A stretch of DNA of 7,791 nucleotides. Origin: Acidobacteriota bacterium (GTDB lineage: Bacteria; Acidobacteriota; Terriglobia; Acidiferrales; UBA7541). A program made the translations under genes and the position numbers. This document shows, in pieces, positions 1 to 6,396 of the stretch. Below the pieces are notes generated by a model, which saw only the letters and a list, made by a program, of their open reading frames with translations, ran no database searches and was not told the DNA's origin. Position 1 is the stretch's first letter; each line of letters begins with the position of its first letter. The DNA is taken from assembly GCA_003224515.1 (NCBI GenBank), contig QHZC01000035.1, forward strand, positions 1 to 7,791, read 5' to 3'.

Positions 1-90
1 ACGAAGGGCGAGGATCTCCGTCTGCAAGGCCGCACGGGTTTGGAAACTGGAGGCTACCAAAGCGAAAAGGGCAACGAAAACAGAGCTCAT
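1..90 (-). CDS. N-terminal fragment of an IS transposase (partial, runs off the window)
   Basis: The minus strand encodes MSSVFVALFALVASSFQTRA followed by ALQTEILALR, open to the window edge. It aligns without gaps with the first residues of the other transposase here: both have 18 residues before a shared RAALQ.E.LALR motif, the conserved N-terminal signature of this integrase-core transposase group. That alignment favours the ATG at 90. An in-frame ATG at 105 would add five residues (MVATT). No strong ribosome binding site is visible. The DDE catalytic part is not in the window, so activity cannot be judged. The two proteins are clearly different sequences, so this is a related element and not a recent duplicate. 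Confidence 0.6.
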   Translation of the reverse strand, partial: MSSVFVALFALVASSFQTRAALQTEILALR

Positions 91-98
91 CGTGGTCG

Positions 99-1007
99 CT
101 ACCATGATCTCACAAACGATCGGAACCTCTGTCTTTTCAGATTGGACGGAGTTTTCGGAAACCACAGGATCACATGATCGAGGCACTCACGCCGAATGGA
201 ACCAATCGCCCGCTCGACATAGGCTCGCTGCCAAGGCGAGCGCGGCGTGGACAGCACTTCCTGGATTCCCATGTCTCGCACCTGTTCTCGGAAGTCCTGG
301 CCGAAGATCGCATCGCGATCGCGCAGCAGGTAACGCGGGAGCTGGTCAAATGGAAAAGCCTCCCGCAGTTGCTGCCCGGTCCACTCGGCGGTGGGGTTTG
401 CGGTCACGTTGAAATGCAGAATGCGACGACGATCATGGGCCAATACCAGAAACACGTAAAGAACCTGGAAACCGAGGGTGGGTACGGTGAAGAAGTCGAT
501 GGAGACCAGCTGCTGGGCATGATTCTCCAGGAATGTGCGCCAGGTCTGCGACGGTGGTTTGCGGCCGCGCATCATGTATTTGCTGACACTGGTCTCCCCG
601 ATGTCGATGCCGAGTTTCAGCAGCTCGCCGTGGATGCGGGGTGCACCCCACCCGGGATTCTCCCGGCACATCTTGCGGATCAGATCTCGGATCTCGCGCG
701 CAACGACTGGTCGTCCGGCTCGCCCGCGCCGCACCTTCCAGGTCCAAAACAGACGAAACCCCTTGCGATGCCAGGCCACGACCGTGTCGGGCTTGACGAT
801 GGCCAGCGTCGAGCGCCAGTCGCGCCAGATACGGGAGAGCCCGACCCACAATAGACGGTCCAGCGGAGTCAACTGGCGCCGTTTTCTCGCCGACCGCAAT
901 AGCACACCGATTTGGTGGCGCAGAGCCAGGTTTTCCAGCTGGAGGGCAGCGCGTGAGCGGAAGATCGAACCCAGAGCGGCGACGAGTCTCATCACAGAAA
1001 TGAACAT
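99..1007 (-). pseudogene. IS transposase, integrase-core (rve/DDE) type, truncated at its C-terminus by another IS
   Basis: This 302-aa frame encodes a DNA-transposition enzyme. It shows an N-terminal ALQLENLALRHQ motif (about 21-32), a helix-turn-helix-like segment around 119-146 (NPGWGAPRIHGELL), and an integrase core. The likely acidic triad is D171 (SIDFF), D230 or D232 (LLRDRDAIFG) and E265 (AYVERAIGSIRRECLDH). Family proteins continue well past RECLDHVI with a tail rich in His and Tyr. Here homology stops at residue 280, near base 168, and the last 22 residues are read from the terminus of the inserted element. The stop at 99 is therefore accidental. The ATG at 1007 is chosen because it aligns with the sister transposase start; an in-frame ATG at 992 is the alternative. 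The catalytic residues are retained but the missing tail makes function doubtful. Confidence 0.85.
147..166 (-). repeat. IS terminal motif, inner element
   Basis: The minus strand reads TGTGGTTTCCGAAAACTCCG. It matches the 20-base motif at 1058-1077 in TGTG, CGAAAAC and the final CCG at identical spacing. It starts exactly where homology of the interrupted transposase to its family ends, which supports this as the element's outer tip. Confidence 0.55.
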
Positions 1008-1077
1008 CGTAGGAGAGAATTATGAAAGAAGTATAATTCCCGTCCGCTCAGACACTTCGGGGTTTTCGACAGGCACA
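167..1077 (-). mobile_element. Remnant of the outer IS element (left end plus interrupted transposase)
   Basis: The element appears to start at 1077 on the minus strand (TGTG tip) and to run through a 70-base leader and the transposase to the junction at 166/167, where the second IS begins. Its right end is not visible; it may lie beyond the window on the far side of the second element. The bases just outside 1077 belong to a degraded reading frame, suggesting that this IS had itself inserted into a gene. Confidence 0.6.
1058..1077 (-). repeat. IS terminal motif, outer element
   Basis: The minus strand reads TGTGCCTGTCGAAAACCCCG. It shares TGTG, CGAAAAC and CCG with the motif at 147-166, at the same spacing. 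A TGT tip is common in IS481-like elements. It sits 70 bases upstream of the transposase ATG. Confidence 0.55.
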
Positions 1078-1278
1078 ATACGTGCGGAGGGGCGAAGTGA
1101 CGGAGTGCGCACCACCACCAATGCATTGGCGCCCGAGTTCTCGTGCAGCCGATTGACGGTCCACCGCCCCACCGCTCGTGATAATCGCGACACACCTATC
1201 CGCTTCAGGCTCGGTCAAGTCGCTCGGAGCCAAATTGGTAACCGTGTAGGGCCCGCAAGGAGCTGGGCTTAAATGCAC
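1078..1278 (-). pseudogene. Degraded, frameshifted N-terminal gene fragment cut off by the IS
   Basis: On the minus strand an ATG at 1278 opens a protein-like stretch containing VTNLAPSDLTEPEADRCVAI then ITSGGAVDRQSAARELG. After about 50 residues the sensible reading moves to another frame (RANALVVVRT), at roughly base 1125, and ends where the IS tip begins at 1077. The composition and the run DLTEPE..RCVAIITSGGAVD look like real protein, vaguely like the start of a GNAT-type or stress protein, but I do not recognise it firmly. There is one frameshift and a truncation, and no convincing ribosome binding site. It is best read as the N-terminal stump of a gene destroyed by IS insertion. Confidence 0.35.
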
Positions 1279-1497
1279 CGTCGGACTTGTTCCCGCTGAT
1301 AATCGCGATTCCTCGATTCCTCGACACGCAACGTCCCGCGGTTTGCGTAACGATATTCAAATAGCAGAGTATCTCTGTCCCCGTCAGCATCGAAGTCGGT
1401 TCCGGTGGCTGTCGATGTCCTGCCAGCCAATTCCTTGCGGTTTCGTCCTCGATCATCCTAGGCTTCAGCCTAACCTAATGCCAGCAAATGGCTAATT
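1279..1497. other. Non-coding or decayed stretch upstream of the toxin-antitoxin operon
   Basis: No intact gene is seen. On the minus strand, about 1271-1420 reads in one frame as TGTDFDADGDRDTLLFEYRY plus some 25 further residues to a TAA. The DxDxDGD run recalls an FG-GAP/VCBS-type calcium loop or an RHS-type repeat, so this may be a remnant of a surface protein gene; the evidence is thin. A 14-base inverted repeat, TAGGCTTCAGCCTA (1459-1472), with no T-run is the only structure noted; it is too short to call a terminator. Confidence 0.25.
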
Positions 1498-1518
1498 TTC
1501 AATGTATTACAACTATAC

Positions 1519-1532
1519 GTAAAATATTTTAC
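1519..1532. promoter_or_regulatory. Upstream operator palindrome (copy 1)
   Basis: GTAAAATATTTTAC is a perfect 14-base palindrome. Its core recurs in the 20-base palindrome centred 34 bases downstream, about three helical turns away. Paired palindromes of this kind in front of a toxin-antitoxin operon are typical binding sites for the HTH antitoxin dimer. The assignment to the MqsA-like protein is inference. Confidence 0.65.
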
Positions 1533-1540
1533 AAGAATGC

Positions 1541-1569
1541 TTGACATGGAATGTAAAATATTTTACATT
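1541..1569 (+). promoter_or_regulatory. Sigma70-type promoter of the four-gene operon
   Basis: A consensus -35 box TTGACA (1541-1546) is followed by a 17-base spacer and a -10 like box TACATT (1564-1569; 4 of 6 to TATAAT). Transcription would start near 1575-1577, leaving a leader of about 25 bases before the ATG at 1602. The -10 box and most of the spacer lie within the 20-base operator palindrome, so a bound repressor would block RNA polymerase. No other good promoter is seen before genes 2-4, which overlap or nearly abut. Confidence 0.65.
1550..1569. promoter_or_regulatory. Main operator palindrome overlapping the -10 box (copy 2)
   Basis: AATGTAAAATATTTTACATT is a perfect 20-base palindrome. 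It shares the 14-base core of copy 1 and covers the predicted -10 box, as expected for autorepression by an antitoxin or toxin-antitoxin complex. A looser TGTATTACA at 1503-1511 may be a third partial site. Confidence 0.7.
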
Positions 1570-1589
1570 GACTAGCGTGAGAGTTGATC

Positions 1590-1594
1590 AGGAG
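1590..1594 (+). promoter_or_regulatory. Ribosome binding site that decides the toxin start
   Basis: AGGAG lies 7 bases before the ATG at 1602. It favours that ATG over the in-frame TTG at 1584, which has no such site and lies almost at the predicted transcription start. Confidence 0.7.
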
Positions 1595-1601
1595 CACGAG
1601 G

Positions 1602-1934
1602 ATGAAGAAGAAAGGACCGGGGCATCGACCGGGCAGAAGGCTCCGGATCATAAAGACATTGATTTCATCGAGACAATATAACTACTCGAAGAAAGTGCAA
1701 CTCTTCATTGAAGAAGGTGATTTTCAACCAGAGGACATGGAGCATTGCGTTCTGAGCGCAGACGCAATTCACAAGGTGGAACCGGATGAGTTGTGCACTG
1801 CGGTTGATGGTTGCAAATACACAATTCTCGGAGTTGACGGGCAAGGATTTCCTTTTTACACCTGCGGCAAATTAATTCGGGACGCTGACTCCCAAACGCT
1901 CTACTTCTTCATAACTGCTCATGAACAACAGTAA
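1602..1934 (+). CDS. Putative toxin, DUF4258/MqsR-like, of a type II toxin-antitoxin pair
   Basis: This is a 110-aa basic-to-acidic small protein. Residues 1-25 are Arg/Lys-rich (KKKGPGHRPGRRLR). From about residue 28 the pattern matches DUF4258-type proteins as I know them: a helix with IEEGDF.PEDMEHCVL (36-51), then DELCTAVDGCKYTILG (62-77), a strand region GFPFYTCGKL (82-91), and a final strand ending ITAHE (104-108). DUF4258 proteins are often encoded directly before a YgiT/MqsA-type zinc-finger HTH antitoxin, as here, in the toxin-first order of mqsRA. MqsR is a ribosome-independent mRNA interferase; whether this protein cleaves RNA cannot be told from sequence, and no catalytic residue is assigned. 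H48 and H107 are candidates. It is the first gene after the operator-controlled promoter. Confidence 0.7.
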   Translation: MKKKGPGHRPGRRLRIIKTLISSRQYNYSKKVQLFIEEGDFQPEDMEHCVLSADAIHKVEPDELCTAVDGCKYTILGVDGQGFPFYTCGKLIRDADSQTLYFFITAHEQQ

Positions 1935-1947
1935 GAAATTCGATAAA

Positions 1948-1952
1948 GGGAG
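1948..1952 (+). promoter_or_regulatory. Ribosome binding site that decides the antitoxin start
   Basis: GGGAG ends 7 bases before the ATG at 1960. The longer frame from the ATG at 1921 would overlap the toxin end, has no such site, and adds a non-conserved 13-residue lead (MNNSKKFDKGRTA). Confidence 0.7.
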
Positions 1953-1959
1953 AACCGCT

Positions 1960-2823
1960 ATGCCGAGGGTTGCATTTGGCTACAAATGCCAGGAGTGTGG
2001 CCAGGGCGCAGTTCTGGAAAAGATTTTTCCTGAGTACAAAACGAAAGTGAAGGGCTATCCACTCGTCGTGGAGAATGCCCGAATTGGAGTGTGTGACCGT
2101 TGTGGCGCAGAACACTTCGATCCGAATGAGACAGTGCGATGGAGAGCTTTGTTGCAAGAAAAGCAATCGGAGTTCTATCTGCGACCAGACGATATCAAAC
2201 ATCTTCGTAAAGAGTTAGGGCTCCCCATGGAACAGTTCGCCGCTCTTCTCGGATGCACACGCCAATCGCTGTACAACTGGGAGCGGTCTGATCGCACCGT
2301 GCCTCAGTCGCGCATGGCTGACTTGTTTATGCGTTTGATTCGAGAGTCACGTTCTCTCGGCCAAATTGATGTTCTCGGTTATCTAACCGCTCAAGCGGAA
2401 AAGGCGGGATTCCATCTGGCTATTTCATCCAAGGCCAAGCCAACTGCCCCGATTCTCGCGTTTGCTCGCAAGATTCCTCTTAGCAAGCTATCGACTCAAG
2501 TCCATCATACTTTGTCGCTTGCTGCCGACACAGAATCTCAGCAGGAAGCAGTCGCTTTGGTTACGGAGGACAACAACGCTATCGCAACGCTTTCCTACGA
2601 TTACCAGGACGCCAAATTGATCCTTCTGTTCTTGCACGCCGTTCCGTTCGTAGAGTTCGACGCTGAAATACGGTTCAAGGACGGAAAGCAGACTACCGGC
2701 GAGCACGCAACTATAAAAAATCAGGAAGCGACAGTGCTCACGAAGACGACTCATACGGAAGAAGATGTCGCTCAAATTCGATTGTTACCCCAAGAGCTTT
2801 TGTCAACTTCGGAAAGCAAATGA
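1960..2823 (+). CDS. MqsA-like antitoxin/repressor (YgiT-type zinc finger plus XRE HTH) with a long C-terminal extension
   Basis: This 287-aa protein should neutralise the upstream toxin and repress the operon. Residues 1-55 form a YgiT/MqsA-type zinc finger with C10xxC13 and C45xxC48. Residues 76-127 form an XRE-type HTH: LRKELGLPMEQFAALLGCTR followed by QSLYNWERSDRTVPQS, the usual recognition-helix pattern. Canonical MqsA ends here, at about 130 residues. This protein continues for about 145 more (140-287), with alternating hydrophobic segments such as LILLFLHAVPFVEFDAEIRF that suggest a beta-rich domain I do not recognise. Extended antitoxins are known in toxin-antitoxin-chaperone systems, where a C-terminal element binds SecB; no SecB-like gene is present, so the extension may instead contact a downstream product. 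The gene starts 25 bases after the toxin and overlaps the next gene by ATGA. Confidence 0.85.
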   Translation: MPRVAFGYKCQECGQGAVLEKIFPEYKTKVKGYPLVVENARIGVCDRCGAEHFDPNETVRWRALLQEKQSEFYLRPDDIKHLRKELGLPMEQFAALLGCTRQSLYNWERSDRTVPQSRMADLFMRLIRESRSLGQIDVLGYLTAQAEKAGFHLAISSKAKPTAPILAFARKIPLSKLSTQVHHTLSLAADTESQQEAVALVTEDNNAIATLSYDYQDAKLILLFLHAVPFVEFDAEIRFKDGKQTTGEHATIKNQEATVLTKTTHTEEDVAQIRLLPQELLSTSESK

Positions 2824-5099
2824 ATACTCAACTCAGCGCGATAGCCGGTAAGCTTAATGCCTACCGTCTTTCCCAAAAACCGACGCAAATAATTAAGGAA
2901 GTATATAAGGGAATTTTTCAGGCCGACTTTTACAAGAGCATCTGGGACGAACCGGTTTTGCTTGCTCTTCAGGAATTCGTTGATCGCGATCCGCCGAATC
3001 AAGAGGTCTACAGTGCAGAACTCGCGTTTATAAAGAATCGCACTGCCCAGGTCGTTGCCATAAATGATCTCTTTGCGGCTTTCCTCTTTCTCACTCGGGA
3101 GGACTTGACGACAGTCGGAGCGCGCATTCCGGACCAGCCCAAAGCCTCTCAAGCCCTTGCCCTTTTGCAGGCGAACGGCTGTTTGGACAAGATCAGGCGT
3201 TCAAGTTCCCAGCCAAGGGAAAAGCTTGCGGCCTTCGTAGATGAACTACGAAAGCAGGTCCCCTCAATATCGGAGATGCTGACCTCATGTTTCGACGCAC
3301 TCTGCGCCCGTCAAGAACTGGGCACTGTCAAGTGCCTATTGATAACCCAGCCCCATCGGACTGGAGTCGTCCTGCCAGTGCGAACAATGTTGCAGCCCGG
3401 TTCGGGTGAAGTTAAGACAGTCGTCACGACACAAGAAACCTTTTTGTCAGCAGTTGTCCGAGCGCGTGGAGCCCTCCAGAGCCGAGGCTGGCTCGGTACC
3501 GACCAGGACATCATCTTCAGCGCTGACCAAACTGATGCAACGTATTCCGGCAGCTCCATTACAGTCGGTGCTGCGATGGCAATGTACAGCAGTGGTAGGA
3601 AATGGCAATTTGACCCATACACAGCATTTACAGGTGACATCGATATCAGGGACAACCAGTGGCGCATCCTTCGCGTGGAAGGTATCCCGGAAAAGCTTTC
3701 TGCTGCTCGACATGCCGGCATACGACGGGTCGTCTTACCCCGTCAAAACCAGACCGACGTCCCACCAGACTGCACAGGATTACAACTTGTCCTTGTTGAC
3801 GACATCAAAGAATTACTCAGCAACTTGACCCTTTCGCAGGACGCCGCTCCCGCGGATACGGTACAACAGCGAAAAATCGCTCTAATGCACGCCCATTGCT
3901 CGGCCCAAGGCTCGCAGGTTTCAGCAGCACGATCAATTCAAAACGGATTACAGTTCGCAATTACGCCCGCTATTGACGACGAGCTAACGATAAGCATTTA
4001 CAATACGGGCGCCCATACACCTAAGCAGCATCAGAAATCACAATTCAACAAGTTACTAGCCTTACTAAACGGCTGTGATGCACCGGATACGCCCCTGCAA
4101 AGCGTCCAAAAGACTTTCAACATCAAGAACACCGAACTACGAGAGCAAATCAAACGTCAGTTTGAAGCATTACGACCATCGGAGATCAGAACTGAGCAGT
4201 ATTGTGATTATTCTTTCACCTACGAAAACGGAAAAGAAAAGCTAGTCGTAAAGCAATATACTTCAGGGAAGCTCCAGTTGCAGGGTTATGCAGGACCGCT
4301 TTATCGGCATGCCCTCGAAATCATTATTCCGCAATACAACCTGCATTTCCCAACGGCGACCCTGAACATTGCGGACTACCTCTCGTCTGCCAAGCAAGAA
4401 GTGAACACCAAGCCCAAGGAAGCCGCACCGGAAGTTGCTATCGCGCTACCCCATATTGGCACCGATGAATCTGGAAAGGGTGACTATTTCGGCCCGCTTG
4501 TCATAGCTGGAGTATGGGTCGATGAGTCACTCCAGAATTCTCTTGCTCAACTCGGTGTCCGCGATTCCAAAGAGCTTTCTGACCGCCGCTGTCAAGAACT
4601 CGCCTCCGCGATCCGCGAGATTTGTCCAGGCAAATATCAGGTGGTCATAGAGATCTCACCTGAGAAATATAACCAACTTCATGAGCAGCTCTTGCGAGAG
4701 AAGCGAAATTTGAATCACCTCCTTGCTTGGGGCCACGCAAGGGCCATCGAGAGCCTGCTTACCAGGCAAGAGTGCAAGCAGGCCATCGCAGACCAGTTCG
4801 GAGACGAAAAATACATCACTTCAAAGCTCATGGAAAAGAGCAGAGCGATTAATCTGCTTCAGACCCCCAAAGCGGAACGATTTATCGCAGTTGCAGCAGC
4901 ATCAATCCTAGCCCGCGATCATTTTCTCAACCGTCTCAGTCAGTTAAGCAAAGAGGCAGGTTTTAATCTGCCGAAAGGGGCATCTCCCGAGGCGATCACT
5001 ACGGCAAGACAGATCATCCAGAAGCACGGTGCAGATGTGCTCCGCAAATACGCAAAACTTCACTTCAAAACCACAGCTTCAGTGCTGGCACAACAATGA
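2820..5099 (+). CDS. Lon-type protease domain fused to TBP-like segment(s) and RNase HIII
   Basis: This is a 759-aa fusion. Residues 1-165 are helical and unrecognised. About 168-335 is a Lon S16 proteolytic domain: VVLPVRTMLQPG (183-194), GSSITVGAAMAM with nucleophile candidate S246 (as in Lon GPSAG), TAFTGDID (268-275), and EGIPEKLSAARHAGI (287-301) with K292 in place of the Lon dyad lysine. The S-K spacing is 46 against 43 in E. coli Lon, because of a three-residue hairpin insertion. No Walker A/B ATPase is present. About 465-522 matches the TBP-like substrate-binding domain of RNase HIII (YTSGKLQLQGYAGPLYRHAL); 370-417 may be a second copy. About 543-759 is an RNase HIII nuclease with GTDESGKGDYFGPL, RDSKELS, ADQF and AERFIAVAAASILARD. 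All four expected carboxylates are present: D549, E550, D658 and E686. RNase HIII cuts RNA in RNA:DNA hybrids. The start overlaps the antitoxin stop (ATGA), implying coupled translation; only a weak GGAAAG precedes it. Confidence 0.88.
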   Translation: MNTQLSAIAGKLNAYRLSQKPTQIIKEVYKGIFQADFYKSIWDEPVLLALQEFVDRDPPNQEVYSAELAFIKNRTAQVVAINDLFAAFLFLTREDLTTVGARIPDQPKASQALALLQANGCLDKIRRSSSQPREKLAAFVDELRKQVPSISEMLTSCFDALCARQELGTVKCLLITQPHRTGVVLPVRTMLQPGSGEVKTVVTTQETFLSAVVRARGALQSRGWLGTDQDIIFSADQTDATYSGSSITVGAAMAMYSSGRKWQFDPYTAFTGDIDIRDNQWRILRVEGIPEKLSAARHAGIRRVVLPRQNQTDVPPDCTGLQLVLVDDIKELLSNLTLSQDAAPADTVQQRKIALMHAHCSAQGSQVSAARSIQNGLQFAITPAIDDELTISIYNTGAHTPKQHQKSQFNKLLALLNGCDAPDTPLQSVQKTFNIKNTELREQIKRQFEALRPSEIRTEQYCDYSFTYENGKEKLVVKQYTSGKLQLQGYAGPLYRHALEIIIPQYNLHFPTATLNIADYLSSAKQEVNTKPKEAAPEVAIALPHIGTDESGKGDYFGPLVIAGVWVDESLQNSLAQLGVRDSKELSDRRCQELASAIREICPGKYQVVIEISPEKYNQLHEQLLREKRNLNHLLAWGHARAIESLLTRQECKQAIADQFGDEKYITSKLMEKSRAINLLQTPKAERFIAVAAASILARDHFLNRLSQLSKEAGFNLPKGASPEAITTARQIIQKHGADVLRKYAKLHFKTTASVLAQQ

Positions 5100-6396
5100 C
5101 CATGAACACACAACTCTCAAATACAAGCGAACTTGAACGTGCGACCCAGGCAATAAAGGAGAATCGTTGGACCGATGCCATTACCGATTTGCGGACTGCT
5201 CATGAACGGGCTCCTGATAATTGTGATATTTGGGGCCAACTCGGATTCGCACTTTCGCGCAATGAACAATACGGTGAGGCGATCCGCGTGTTCGAAGAAT
5301 TGGCAGCTAAGGAGCCAGCGAGTCCCAAATGGCCTTACATGGTTGGTTACCAACACTACCAGCAAAAGGCCTGGGCCCGCGCCATCGAGTGGTTTGAGAA
5401 AGCACTGAAGCTGCGTCCTGGGTATGTGAAAGTGCTTTACCGAAAAGGATATGCTTACTTGGCATTGGGACAAGAACAAGAAGGCATAGAGACTCTGACC
5501 TCCTGCGTCAGCTCTTGGGTAAAGATGACACCCGCAGCACAAGAAACCGAGCGCCCCAGCTACGGAAAGGCCCACTTTCAACTTGGCAAGATTTATTTGA
5601 AGAAGGGCCGTGCCTTTAAGGCTCGGGGCCACCTACAAATTGCCGCTCAAATCGATTCGAAAGATCACGACGTTTTGTACGAATTGGGCCAGTGCTATTT
5701 ACAACTTAACTTATTGGACGACGCGGTCCGGACACTCCAAACGGCTGATCAGATCAAGCCCGGTACCGATTATGTTCTCGACCGGCTCGCGCAAGCTCAT
5801 GCGCAAAAAGGCGAATATGCCGTAGCGGAACGCGTCTACCGGCGGATACCAGAACATCGCAGACGCCCATTTGTCCTGCAACACCTCGGAATGATGTATC
5901 TGGAACAAGGCGAACATCAGAAAGCCTTGCGCCATCTCGAAGCCGCTGCGAAAAAACAGCCTGACAACCACAACATTCACTACGCTCTTGGGACGGCGCA
6001 AGAGGCTACCGGGCAATTGAGAGCAGCGCATGCGTCGTACAAACGGGCAGTCAACTGTCGGAAGACAAAATACAATCTCGAATTTAAGCAAGCAAAAGAC
6101 GCTATACAACGAGCGACTGAACGACTGGCAGCCGCACCGCCAGCGGAAGTGCGGGACACACCCAAAAACAACGAAGAGTCATCGAATCGTACTACGAGTC
6201 ACGTGGATTTGGTTTTATTAGCAGCAAAACGCAACCGCGCATTTTCTTCCATGTCTCTTCTGTTGTCGGTCGCCAAAAGCCGTGTCAAGGCGCACGAGTC
6301 ACATTCGAATCTGAGATCACCCCCAAAGGACCGCGAGCCGTACATGTCGAGATTGAGAAGAAGACAGAGTTGACTGCAGACCGACGTGGGGCATGA
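5096..6396 (+). pseudogene. TPR-repeat protein with C-terminal cold-shock domain, split by a one-base frameshift
   Basis: From 5096 the frame encodes about nine tetratricopeptide repeats (residues ~8-335), for example IWGQLGFALSRNEQYGEAIR, YMVGYQHYQQKAWARAIEWF and VLQHLGMMYLEQGEHQKALR. TPRs are protein-binding scaffolds. In this frame the end (to 6373) is an Arg/Ser-rich, unstructured tail. The frame one base back, 6172-6396, instead encodes a clear cold-shock domain: VIESYYESRGFGFISS, then IFFHVSSVVG, VTFESEITPKGPRAVHV and a TGA stop at 6394-6396. RNP1 (RGFGFI, 6202-6219) and RNP2 (IFFHV, 6241-6255) are intact, so it should bind RNA or ssDNA. One added base in the A5 run at 6164-6168 would join the two into a 433-aa protein. 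A recent mutation, a sequencing error or ribosomal frameshifting could explain it. The start overlaps the preceding stop by ATGA; an ATG at 5102 is an alternative. Called pseudogene only because of the frame break. Confidence 0.75.

Larger units (their letters stand above)
1..166 (-). mobile_element. Left end of a second IS element (IS481/IS3-like, rve transposase), cut by the window edge
   Basis: Read on the minus strand, position 166 begins TGTG, then 5 bases, then CGAAAACTCCG. The same pattern with the same spacing stands at 1077 in front of the neighbouring transposase, so this looks like the terminal sequence of a related IS. A transposase start follows 60-76 bases inside. The element lies within the coding sequence of the other transposase, so it probably inserted there. 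Its right part lies outside the window, so its length, right end and target duplication cannot be seen. Family assignment is from memory of integrase-core IS elements with TGT ends; the exact family is uncertain. Confidence 0.6.

Noticed and set aside
174..854. Long plus-strand reading frame (226 aa) and others opposite the transposase
   Set aside because: It lies antisense to a clearly recognisable transposase with conserved catalytic motifs; the plus-strand product has no family features.
1205..1456. Minus-strand 83-aa frame
   Set aside because: Composition is unconvincing and no ribosome binding site is seen; a different frame in the same stretch gives the more protein-like DxDxDGD run.
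1960..2823. Toxin-antitoxin-chaperone (SecB) system
   Set aside because: The antitoxin extension invites this, but no SecB-like protein is encoded in the operon and the extension does not show a pattern I can match to chaperone-addiction segments.
3311..3721. Minus-strand frame inside the Lon-RNase HIII gene
   Set aside because: A shadow of a gene whose protease and nuclease motifs are unmistakable.
6161..6171. Programmed -1 frameshift site
   Set aside because: CCC AAA AAC lacks the X XXY YYZ form needed for efficient slippage, and no obvious stimulatory hairpin follows; a one-base deletion is simpler.
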